A stretch of DNA of 64,000 bases from Paenibacillus senegalimassiliensis (GTDB lineage Bacteria > Bacillota > Bacilli > Paenibacillales > Paenibacillaceae). Both the position numbers and the translations under genes were made by a program. Location: contig NZ_LN909046.1 of assembly GCF_001486585.1 (NCBI RefSeq), forward strand, positions 62,001 to 126,000, written 5' to 3'. A model generated the notes under the pieces. That model saw only the letters and a program-made list of their open reading frames with translations, was not told where the DNA came from and did no database searches. This document shows, one piece after another, positions 45,991 through 54,107 of the stretch (position 1 is the stretch's first letter; every line of letters starts with the position of its first letter).

Positions 45991-47526
45991 ATGCAGACTA
46001 ACTATACTAATATAGGCATTATTGATATCGGCTCCAACTCCATTCGGCTGGCTATATATGAAACGGCGCCGCAAGGTGCTTATCGGCTCATCAATGAGAA
46101 GAAGGAATCGGCTCGGTTAAGTGAAAAAATGAATCCGGAGGGAGCGATGGAGCGGGCTGAAATCCTCTCTATTGTGCCTATTCTTCGCCAGTTTCGCGAG
46201 GTTTGCCGAGCTTATGCTTGCGGACAAGTCCGAGTTGCGGCTACGGCAGCGATTCGCAACGCGGCAAATGCTGAAGAAATCAAGGCTTTGCTGGAAGCCG
46301 AGACTGGTCTGGACATTGAGATTCTCACCGGAGAGCAGGAAGCCTATTACGGCTTCGTGGCCGTAGCTGGGGGGATGACCAACGAGGACGGCTTTATTAT
46401 TGATATCGGCGGGGGGAGCACGGAGATTGCGCTGTTCCAAGGACGGCGTATGATAAGCAGCGTATCGCTGCCGATTGGAGCCGTCAATGCCCAGGTGAGG
46501 TTCGGACCGGCTTCAGAGCCTTGGACGGCTGAGCAGATCGGGCGCTTGCAGAGCGAGGTAGAGCGCTTGCTGAGCGGCTTACCCTGGATCGATGCACATC
46601 CGGGCTTGCCGCTTATCGGCTTGGGAGGGACTATACGTACGCTGGGCAAGCTGGATCAGCGGCGGCGGAAGTATCCACTCCGCCTGGCCCATAACTATCT
46701 GCTGGAGACGGACAGCCTTCGGCACTATGCCGAAACGCTCCCCGACCTGCCGCTGGACAAGCGTAAGCGCATGGACGGATTATCCAAGTCGCGCGTGGAT
46801 ATTATAGTGCCAGGTACGCTTATCCTGTACACCGTTCTGCGGCGGATCGGGTCCATCTACTGTCAGGTTAGCGGCGCCGGCTTGCGCGAAGGCCTGCTCC
46901 AAAATACGCTAGGGCTGGAGTTACCTGCTGCGGCCGAGGTACTCGAGCGTCAGGCCGAGACCCTGCTTACCTTCCATACGCAAGCCCCACGGGAGCATTT
47001 TCGCCAAGTAAGCCGTCATGCTGAACAGATTTACCATTTGCTAGCAGGTGCAGAGGAGCCGCAAATCAGCCGGCTCTTGCAGACTGCTTCGCGCCTATAT
47101 AAGATTGGTGGGGACATTCGTTACCATCAATATGATAAGCATACCTTGTACTGGATGACTCAAGCCCCCCTTGGGGCCTTAACCCATCGGGAAGCTGTAT
47201 TATGCAGCTTGATTGTGGATTACCCAGCCAACCATGGCAAGAAAGTAAACTTTGGCGTATATCGGGGTCTGCTTAAGGACAAGGATGATGAGTTAGTTGA
47301 AAGACTGGGTGCTTTGGTGGAGGTTGCTCTTGCTATGGATGCCAGCGAGACACAGTCGGTACAGATTCGGGAGATGGAGCTGAAAGGGGCTGCCTTGCGG
47401 CTGAAATTAGAAAGCCGCAGCCAAACTTACCTGGAAATCAGGCAGCTTGCGACTGCGGCCAAAAGCTTCAAGCGAGCTTGGGGGATTACACTAGATTGGT
47501 CGGTTCATCCGTCTTCCACAGATTAA
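45991..47526 (+). CDS. ppx: Exopolyphosphatase / Ppx-GppA phosphatase
   Basis: A 511-residue ASKHA-fold enzyme that removes phosphate from polyphosphate ends or pppGpp. The N-terminal phosphate loop I-I-D-I-G-S-N-S-I-R-L and the second I-D-I-G-G-G-S-T-E motif are clear. The C-terminal HD-like region begins near residue 310. A weak AGGAG precedes the ATG. The last 41 bases overlap the 3' end of ppk1 on the other strand, so the synthesising and degrading enzymes are convergent. Confidence 0.93.
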   Translation: MQTNYTNIGIIDIGSNSIRLAIYETAPQGAYRLINEKKESARLSEKMNPEGAMERAEILSIVPILRQFREVCRAYACGQVRVAATAAIRNAANAEEIKALLEAETGLDIEILTGEQEAYYGFVAVAGGMTNEDGFIIDIGGGSTEIALFQGRRMISSVSLPIGAVNAQVRFGPASEPWTAEQIGRLQSEVERLLSGLPWIDAHPGLPLIGLGGTIRTLGKLDQRRRKYPLRLAHNYLLETDSLRHYAETLPDLPLDKRKRMDGLSKSRVDIIVPGTLILYTVLRRIGSIYCQVSGAGLREGLLQNTLGLELPAAAEVLERQAETLLTFHTQAPREHFRQVSRHAEQIYHLLAGAEEPQISRLLQTASRLYKIGGDIRYHQYDKHTLYWMTQAPLGALTHREAVLCSLIVDYPANHGKKVNFGVYRGLLKDKDDELVERLGALVEVALAMDASETQSVQIREMELKGAALRLKLESRSQTYLEIRQLATAAKSFKRAWGITLDWSVHPSSTD

Positions 47527-49597
47527 TCTGGTGGGCGGAGAACTGGCTGCGGCAATCTGGCTGGGTATTGCGGATCGGTTCATACTTTCCGCTGGATACC
47601 AGCCTTTTTGCTTTGACATTATCAGCAAGTGATAGATTCAGGATTTGGACCAAGGTCTCCCGGGTGTCCTCCTTGGTGACTGGACACATCAGTTCAATCC
47701 GGCGCGTCAGGTTGCGTGTCATCCAGTCAGCACTCGAAATATAGACCTCCGGTTGCCCCCCATTCTCGAAATAATAGATGCGGGAGTGCTCGAGGAAGCG
47801 GTCCACGATACTGCGTACGGTAATTTGCTCGCTAAGCCCTTCAACACCGGGGCGAAGACAGCAGACACCACGCACAATCAAATCGATATGGACGCCAGCC
47901 GACGAGGCTTCATATAACTCATCAATCATTTCCTGATTGGATAAGGAATTCATCTTGGCAATGATTCGTGCTGGTCTTCCTGCAGCAGCATGTCCAGCTT
48001 CCCGTTGAATTAGCTCAAACAGCTTGTCCTTCATGCTGGTGGGAGCGACGGTCAACGTCTTCCAATGCCCCGCTTCCGAGTATCCCGTGATCAGGTTGAA
48101 CAACTGGGAAGCATCTTCTCCGATAAGCGGGTCTGTCGTAAACAAGCCGATATCGGTATACAGGCGGGCGGTGGTATCGTTGTAGTTACCTGTCCCTACA
48201 TGAATGTAGCGCTTGAGGTCGCGGCCTTCCTGGCGAACGACAAGCAAAATCTTCGCATGGGTCTTCAATCCGACCAGACCATAGACGACATGGCAGCCGG
48301 CCTTCTCCAGCGTGCGCGCCCAGGCAATATTACGTTCCTCATCAAAGCGTGCCTTCAGTTCCACGACGACGGTCACCTGCTTGCCGGATTCAGCGGCATT
48401 GGCCAAAGCCTGAATCAGCGGAGAATTGCCGCTGACTCGGTAGAGGGTCATCTTGATGGCCATCACCGCAGGGTCCTCTGCGGCCTGGTCAATAAAATCG
48501 GTGACCGCATCAAAGCTCTCGTAAGGGTGGTACATCAGCACATCGCGTTCTTGCAACACTTCAAAGAAATCGGTGTTGTGCCCGAATTCCCGTGGATATA
48601 CGGGATCAATTTGGGGATAACGGAGCTTGGGATACCCTTTGACCGCACCGGGCAAGCGGCCGAGATAGCCGAGATCGAGCGGTCCGTCAATCTCGAAGAT
48701 CGCTTCCCCGACCTCAAATTCATCCTCTAGTAATTCAAGGGCGTAAGGGTGAATACCCTTCTGAATTTCCATCCTGACGGGTGAGCCCCAACGCCGCTTC
48801 CGCAGTTCCTTCTCGATCTCCTCCAGCAAATCTTCGGCGCCTTCTTCATCAAAGGCCAAGTCCGCATTACGCGTAAGCCTGAATTCATGAACGGCTAGCG
48901 GTTCGTAACCGCTGAACAACGTTTGGATATGATGACGGATCAGTTCTTCAATAAGGATGAACGCTTGCTTCTTACTGTTGGAATGGTTCGGTAAGGGAAT
49001 AATTCTGGACAAGTTCGACGGGATTTGCACAATGGCAAAATAAGGGGATCTCTCTTCCCCGTCCTCATCGATTTGCGGCTCGTTCTCTCTCTTGAGCACG
49101 ACAGATAAATAGACAAATCCCGTATGTACCAGTGGAAATGGGCGGCTTTGATCGACGGCCATCGGAGTGAGGACCGGAAAGACAATATCGTGGTAGTAGG
49201 TCTCCATCGATTTCCGCTGCGCCATATTCAGATCATCGTATTTGAGAAACATGATATTTTCCCGAACAAGCTGCCTGGATATATCCCGGAAGGTACGATA
49301 CTGTTCGGTGACCATGGCCGAGATGCGACTGATTAGACGCTTGTACAGCCCGGCTGGGGTATAACCCGTAAAGTCCTTCTTCACATATCCTGCCCGGATT
49401 TGATCCTGTATGCCGGCGACACGCACACTCATGAATTCATCCAGGTTGCTGGAGACGATGGACAGAAATTTGGCCCTCTCCAGCAAAGGGGTACTTGAAT
49501 CCCTTGCTTCCAATAGCACACGCCGATTAAATTCCACCCAACTGAGATCGCGGTTCAAGTACCGTGGTCCTAGTTTTTTGATTCCCGTAAGCGCCAT
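47486..49597 (-). CDS. ppk1: Polyphosphate kinase 1
   Basis: A 703-residue enzyme that builds polyphosphate from ATP. N- and head domains (N-R-D-L-S-W-V-E-F-N-R-R) are followed by two phospholipase-D-like domains. The autophosphorylated His is in G-L-K-T-H-A-K, and the second catalytic His region is E-H-S-R-I-Y-Y-F. Start ATG 49597 follows GGAGG at 8 bases; the frame continues to 49696 without a ribosome site. Pho-box-like repeats lie about 105-140 bases upstream. Confidence 0.96.
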   Translation of the reverse strand: MALTGIKKLGPRYLNRDLSWVEFNRRVLLEARDSSTPLLERAKFLSIVSSNLDEFMSVRVAGIQDQIRAGYVKKDFTGYTPAGLYKRLISRISAMVTEQYRTFRDISRQLVRENIMFLKYDDLNMAQRKSMETYYHDIVFPVLTPMAVDQSRPFPLVHTGFVYLSVVLKRENEPQIDEDGEERSPYFAIVQIPSNLSRIIPLPNHSNSKKQAFILIEELIRHHIQTLFSGYEPLAVHEFRLTRNADLAFDEEGAEDLLEEIEKELRKRRWGSPVRMEIQKGIHPYALELLEDEFEVGEAIFEIDGPLDLGYLGRLPGAVKGYPKLRYPQIDPVYPREFGHNTDFFEVLQERDVLMYHPYESFDAVTDFIDQAAEDPAVMAIKMTLYRVSGNSPLIQALANAAESGKQVTVVVELKARFDEERNIAWARTLEKAGCHVVYGLVGLKTHAKILLVVRQEGRDLKRYIHVGTGNYNDTTARLYTDIGLFTTDPLIGEDASQLFNLITGYSEAGHWKTLTVAPTSMKDKLFELIQREAGHAAAGRPARIIAKMNSLSNQEMIDELYEASSAGVHIDLIVRGVCCLRPGVEGLSEQITVRSIVDRFLEHSRIYYFENGGQPEVYISSADWMTRNLTRRIELMCPVTKEDTRETLVQILNLSLADNVKAKRLVSSGKYEPIRNTQPDCRSQFSAHQINLWKTDEPTNLV

Positions 49598-49702
49598 TTG
49601 TATGACCTCCGCTTTAAGTGACGATTCTGACTGAAGAACAGGCAAGTTAGCTGTTCTCCTCCTCATTTTACTATGCCGGAAAGAAGCGAATTGCATACTT
49701 TT

Positions 49703-49738
49703 GTAAACTCTATGTAAAAATTATAACTCTATGTAAAG
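49703..49738 (-). promoter_or_regulatory. Pho-box-like repeats upstream of ppk1
   Basis: On the minus strand TTTACA occurs at 49738-49733, 49719-49714 and 49708-49703, and TTATAA at 49727-49722. Two pairs have 11-base periods, as in PhoP boxes (TTWACA-N5-TTWACA). The 13-base word TTTACATAGAGTT is repeated exactly. This would put ppk1 under phosphate starvation control. Confidence 0.5.
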
Positions 49739-49851
49739 TTTATTCAAGAAATTGAGAGTTTCTTGGTAGGTTGTTGTAAAAGATGGGTAATATATGAGTA
49801 GGGCGCCGATGTGCGCCAGACAGGGAACTATTCTGAGGAGGTTGTTGCAAG

Positions 49852-50484
49852 ATGAGTACGAACCATCACACGTTCCAACTAAACGTTACGCCCAGAACGG
49901 AATTCCATCGCTCTTCGCTGCGCGAGTTGAGACAAAATGGCCGTGTTCCGGCCGTCGTTTATGGAGGCGAGTCCGAGAACCTTGCGGTTCATGTGGATGT
50001 GAAGCAGCTTGTGAAGGTAGCACGTACGGGAAGATCGGAATTCTTCGACCTGAAGGTAGAAGGAGGACAAACCTTGCCAGTGTTGATCAAGGACCTTCAA
50101 CAGCGCAGAGGAGAAATCATTCACGCCGATTTTCAGCAGGTATCCAAGAACAAGCCAATTCGCGTAAAAGTACCTTTAAGCTTTACGGGTACAGCGCAAG
50201 GCACCAAGGTTGGAGGCATTCTGCAATTTCAGGCAACAGAGTTGGACGTAGAGGGGCTGCCGGGCGTATTGCCTGCAAGCCTGGAGATAGATATTACTGC
50301 GCTTGATGTTGGTGACAAGCTGACAGCCAGCGAGGTCGAATTGCCGAAAGGCATTATCCTGCACGCTCAGCCGGAAGAGGTACTTGCGGTCGTTCTGCAA
50401 CAAACGCTGGATACGGCAGCGGAGGATGCGGGTGCAGCGGATAGTGAGCCGGATGCAGAGGCTAAGAACACGGACGAGGGCTAA
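49852..50484 (+). CDS. ctc: 50S ribosomal protein L25 / general stress protein Ctc
   Basis: A 210-residue TL5/Ctc-type L25 that binds 5S rRNA. The N-terminal L25 domain (residues 10-95: R-E-L-R-Q-N-G-R-V-P-A-V-V-Y-G) is followed by the beta TL5 domain (100-185) and an acidic tail (A-E-D-A-G-A-A-D-S-E). Excellent AGGAGG upstream of the ATG. In B. subtilis ctc is a stress gene; no convincing SigB promoter was seen here. Confidence 0.95.
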   Translation: MSTNHHTFQLNVTPRTEFHRSSLRELRQNGRVPAVVYGGESENLAVHVDVKQLVKVARTGRSEFFDLKVEGGQTLPVLIKDLQQRRGEIIHADFQQVSKNKPIRVKVPLSFTGTAQGTKVGGILQFQATELDVEGLPGVLPASLEIDITALDVGDKLTASEVELPKGIILHAQPEEVLAVVLQQTLDTAAEDAGAADSEPDAEAKNTDEG

Positions 50485-50539
50485 GCCTGGTTTTCGGAAC
50501 GGTTGTCAGAAACATCAAGCAATTTCAGGCTAACGGAAG

Positions 50540-50588
50540 GCAGGTTATCCCATGTATTTCGACTTCAAGGGGGTAGCCTGCTTTTTTT
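50540..50588 (+). terminator. Terminator after ctc
   Basis: GCAGGTTATCCC pairs with GGGGGTAGCCTGC (wobbles, one bulge) and is followed by seven T. Confidence 0.75.
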
Positions 50589-50671
50589 GTCCGGCTTGAC
50601 GAATCCAGCTTTTGTAACTAGAATGGTTGCAGGATTAATACAATTTATATGATAAGGAAAGAAGGGGTCGC

Positions 50672-51382
50672 ATGCCGCCAAAAACCAAAACCAATGCCTT
50701 GGCCCGGCGCAAAGCCGAGCAATTAAAAGAGCAGCAAAAGATGAAAACGAGACGTTTGATCTGGTTCACGACGGTGGGACTACTGATCGTCCTGATCATT
50801 GCCGTATTGGCGTTCCAGCCTGCACCGAAGGCTGCGGAATTTGATTATGCCAATCTGCCCGTATTGGGACAAGCTGACGCGCCAGTCAAAGTGGTGGAAT
50901 TCGGGGACTATCAGTGTCCGGCCTGCAAGAGCGTCAATGAACTGGTTAAGCCAAGCCTGGTTAAAGACTACATAGATGAAGGCAAGGTGGCCTTCTACTT
51001 CATGAACCTGCCGTTTATCGGCACGGATTCCTTCACAGCAGCGCTGGCTGCACAAGCCGTGTATCATCAGGATCAGGAAGCCTTCTGGCCTTATTTTGAT
51101 GCGATTTACGAGCATCAGGGAGAAGAAAATGCCGGATGGGCCTCCCAGGAGTTCCTGGTAGAGCTGGCCAAGCAATTGGAATTGCCGATTGATTACGACC
51201 TGCTGCAACAAGACATCGCCGAAGCGACTTACCAGAGTGAGGTTGAGGCGCACCTGGCGCAAGGGAACAAGCTGAGGGTGGACAGCACGCCGACCTTCTT
51301 CATCAACGGTATTGAATATGTTGGCCATCTGGGAGATTACGAGGCGCTTAAGAAGACCATTGATCTGGAATTGGCAAAATAG
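50672..51382 (+). CDS. DsbA/BdbD family thiol-disulfide oxidoreductase
   Basis: A 236-residue membrane-anchored oxidoreductase with one N-terminal helix (residues 28-49) and an extracytoplasmic thioredoxin fold. The redox motif C-P-A-C-K is near residue 88; the cis-Pro segment T-P-T-F-F-I-N-G lies near 210. It introduces disulfides into secreted proteins. AAGAAGGGG precedes the ATG. The BdbC-type quinone-linked partner follows after 28 bases. Confidence 0.93.
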   Translation: MPPKTKTNALARRKAEQLKEQQKMKTRRLIWFTTVGLLIVLIIAVLAFQPAPKAAEFDYANLPVLGQADAPVKVVEFGDYQCPACKSVNELVKPSLVKDYIDEGKVAFYFMNLPFIGTDSFTAALAAQAVYHQDQEAFWPYFDAIYEHQGEENAGWASQEFLVELAKQLELPIDYDLLQQDIAEATYQSEVEAHLAQGNKLRVDSTPTFFINGIEYVGHLGDYEALKKTIDLELAK

Positions 51383-51410
51383 AGGGGATAGACGGGAGGA
51401 ATAACAGGGT

Positions 51411-51854
51411 ATGCGGGCTTTTCTGAGGAATTACGGTATTTATATGGCCTGGCTGGTGGCGCTGGTGGCTACGGCGGGCAGCCTGTACCTGAGTGAGGTG
51501 CTGCACTACGAGCCTTGCCGCTTGTGCTGGTTCCAGCGTATCTTCATGTATCCCCAGGTTCTGCTACTGGGAGTGGCAGCGTATCGTCAGGATCGGCATA
51601 TCATTCCGTACTCTCTGCTGCTTAGCATCGTGGGAGGTGCAATATCCGTATATCACTACGCCGAACAAAAAATCCCTGCCTTATCCCGTCTGCTTCCTTG
51701 CAAGGTAGGGGTTCCCTGCAACGTGGATTACCTCGGCAGCGGGTGGCTTGGTTTTATCACGATTCCTTTCATGGCGCTAATTGCCGCTATTTTAATTGTG
51801 TTGTTCCTGCTGGCGGCCCGGCAGCAGCCCGCTGAGGAAGAGCTGGAGGACTAA
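51411..51854 (+). CDS. Disulfide bond formation protein BdbC/DsbB family
   Basis: A 147-residue four-helix membrane protein that reoxidises BdbD and passes electrons to quinone. The first redox pair is C-R-L-C-W near residue 37, the second pair C-K-V-G-V-P-C near 100. Together with the upstream gene it forms a complete oxidative folding pair. Confidence 0.93.
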   Translation: MRAFLRNYGIYMAWLVALVATAGSLYLSEVLHYEPCRLCWFQRIFMYPQVLLLGVAAYRQDRHIIPYSLLLSIVGGAISVYHYAEQKIPALSRLLPCKVGVPCNVDYLGSGWLGFITIPFMALIAAILIVLFLLAARQQPAEEELED

Positions 51855-51865
51855 TAATAACATGT

Positions 51866-51901
51866 AACGTCCGTGCGGCCTTGGCTGTGGCGGGCGTTTT
51901 T
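51866..51901 (+). terminator. Terminator of the disulfide pair
   Basis: AACGTCCG pairs with CGGGCGTT, with further internal pairing, followed by TTT. Confidence 0.6.
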
Positions 51902-52058
51902 GTGTTGCGAGCAATTAGGCAGAATCTCCAGGATATTTTTCCAGGATAAGGAGTGTGAAATATTGTAATTTTCGGTTGAGGGGATGAATGGGCTGCTTGG
52001 ATCAGATGAGCTAAAATGAAGGAGGTTAGTATCTTATTTCCCCAAAGGAGGATATCTC

Positions 52059-54038
52059 GTGGTGCAAGCTAATCATACAAAATCAGGGTCCGAAAGAGTG
52101 GCGCTTCATCAAGTGCGAATTCAGGATGATTTCTGGAGTTATTATATTGGTCTGGTCAAGGATGTGGTGGTGCCCTATCAGTGGGAGGCGCTGAATGATC
52201 GGGTCGAGGCAGCCGAACCTAGTGGTGCGGTACGTAATTTTCGGATTGCCGCCGGCTTGGAGCAGGGTGAATTTTATGGGATGGTGTTCCAGGATAGTGA
52301 TGTGGCCAAATGGCTGGAAGCGGTGGCTTATCTTTTGGAAACGGATACAAATCCGCAGTTGGAGCAAATTGCTGATGAAATGATTGATATTATTGCTCTG
52401 GCTCAGCGGGAGGATGGGTATCTGAATACGTATTTTCAGTTGAAGGAGCCGGATAAACGCTGGACGAATCTGACGGAGTGTCACGAGCTCTATTGCGCTG
52501 GACATATGATCGAGGCAGGGGTTGCTTACTACCGGGCTACGGGGAAAAACAAGCTACTTCAAGTGGTGAGTAAATTTGCGGACTATATTGATCAAGTATT
52601 CGGTAACGAGCCCGGCAAGCTGGCCGGTTATGATGGGCATCAGGAGATTGAGCTTGCGCTGGTAAAGCTTTATGAGGTGACAGGGGAAGAGCGTTATTTG
52701 CAGCTAAGTCAGTATTTTCTGGATCAGCGCGGGCAACAGCCGTCGTTCTTCGAAGAGGAGTTCAAGCAACGAGGCGGCAAGACCTTCTGGCCCGGTACGG
52801 TGGGGGAACGAGTGGACTTGGAATATCATCAGGCCCATCTCCCCGTTAGAGAGCAGGAGACGGCCACCGGACATGCCGTGCGGCTCATGTATATGCTGGC
52901 AGGGATGGCTGACGTAGCGGGAATGACCGGGGACGACACGATGCTGGCCGCTTGCCGGAAGCTATGGGACAACGTGACCGGGAAGCAGATGTATATTACC
53001 GGCGGAGTAGGCTCCATGCCTCAGGGCGAAGCCTTCTCGTTTGACTATAACTTGCCGAATGATACGGTATACGCGGAGACTTGTGCCTCCATCGGTCTGA
53101 TCTTTTTTGCCCATCGGATGCTGCGCATTGCTCCCGAATCGAGATATGCCGATGTGCTGGAACGCGCACTGTATAACACAGTGGTTGGTGGTATGGCCAG
53201 GGATGGGAAGCACTTCTTCTACGTCAATCCGCTTGAGGTAGATCCCAAGGCTTGCGGAGGGGGCAATCATAGCGTAGATCACGTTAAGCCGGTACGTCAG
53301 GGCTGGTTCGGTTGTGCCTGCTGTCCGCCCAATGTGGCTCGATTGCTGGCCTCTCTGGGTGAGTATATCTATTCAGTTCAAGGGGATACCCTCTACACCC
53401 ATCTATACATTGGCGGGGAAGCGGAGCTTAAGGTAGGGACTGGAGCAGTCAAGCTGGCGCAAACGACGAATTACCCTTGGGACGGGACCGTTCAATTTGC
53501 GGTGGAGCCAGCAGGAGTAGAGCACTTCACGTTAGCTCTTCGCATTCCTGATTGGTGTCCTGAAGCGAAGGTAGTGGTCAACGGAGAGGTTCAGGCACCG
53601 GATGCAGCCCTAGTTCGGAATGGGTACTATTTGCTGCAGCGGGACTGGCAGGCTGGAGATAAGGTGGAATTGACTTTGCAAATGCCTGTTACCCGGATGT
53701 ACAGCCATCCGCTTGTGAGAGCCAATGCCGGGAAGGTGGCACTGCAACGTGGACCGCTGGTCTACTGCCTTGAAGAAGCGGACCAAGGGCCTCATTTGCA
53801 TGAGATGATCTTGCCAAGGTCTGCCGCCTTGCGTGATACCTGGGCCAAGGAATTGCTTGGTGGGGTGGTCACGGTGGAGGCTGAGGGAATCAGACTGTCG
53901 GAGCAGGGCTGGCAAGGTGGCTTGTACAGCTCTGCTGCCCATCCTTCCGAGGAGCAGGTGACGCTCAAATTTATTCCGTATTATGCCTGGGCGAACCGGG
54001 GGGAGGGAGAGATGACGGTGTGGCTGCGCGAACATTGA
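52059..54038 (+). CDS. Glycoside hydrolase family 127 (beta-L-arabinofuranosidase type)
   Basis: A 659-residue cytoplasmic enzyme of the DUF1680/GH127 family, with an alpha/alpha barrel (residues 10-420) and C-terminal beta domains. The zinc/nucleophile set is visible: E-T-C in Y-A-E-T-C-A-S-I-G and the C-C pair in F-G-C-A-C-C-P-P-N, corresponding to the Glu-Cys and Cys-Cys ligands of HypBA1. No signal peptide, so it acts on imported sugars. Start GTG 52059 lies 7 bases after AAAGGAGG. It stands alone with no transporter beside it. Related families GH137/142/146 are less likely. Confidence 0.93.
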   Translation: MVQANHTKSGSERVALHQVRIQDDFWSYYIGLVKDVVVPYQWEALNDRVEAAEPSGAVRNFRIAAGLEQGEFYGMVFQDSDVAKWLEAVAYLLETDTNPQLEQIADEMIDIIALAQREDGYLNTYFQLKEPDKRWTNLTECHELYCAGHMIEAGVAYYRATGKNKLLQVVSKFADYIDQVFGNEPGKLAGYDGHQEIELALVKLYEVTGEERYLQLSQYFLDQRGQQPSFFEEEFKQRGGKTFWPGTVGERVDLEYHQAHLPVREQETATGHAVRLMYMLAGMADVAGMTGDDTMLAACRKLWDNVTGKQMYITGGVGSMPQGEAFSFDYNLPNDTVYAETCASIGLIFFAHRMLRIAPESRYADVLERALYNTVVGGMARDGKHFFYVNPLEVDPKACGGGNHSVDHVKPVRQGWFGCACCPPNVARLLASLGEYIYSVQGDTLYTHLYIGGEAELKVGTGAVKLAQTTNYPWDGTVQFAVEPAGVEHFTLALRIPDWCPEAKVVVNGEVQAPDAALVRNGYYLLQRDWQAGDKVELTLQMPVTRMYSHPLVRANAGKVALQRGPLVYCLEEADQGPHLHEMILPRSAALRDTWAKELLGGVVTVEAEGIRLSEQGWQGGLYSSAAHPSEEQVTLKFIPYYAWANRGEGEMTVWLREH

Positions 54039-54107
54039 TTGCCCTTCTCGGGTGAGGCTGTGACAAGTGCCTAATTATCCGCATATGATACCGGAGATGA
54101 TCATCTT

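Noticed and set aside
49750-49800. SigB-type promoter for ctc (GGGTAA box)
   Set aside because: GGGTAA is present but no GTTT-like -35 lies at 12-15 bases, and many Paenibacillus lack SigB.
54063-54090. SigK-like promoter (AC, 17-base spacer, CATATGATA) just upstream of the repeat-protein gene
   Set aside because: The match is good and would support spore expression, but the predicted transcript start (about 54097) falls after the GGAG ribosome site for TTG 54108, so the geometry does not work with the chosen start.
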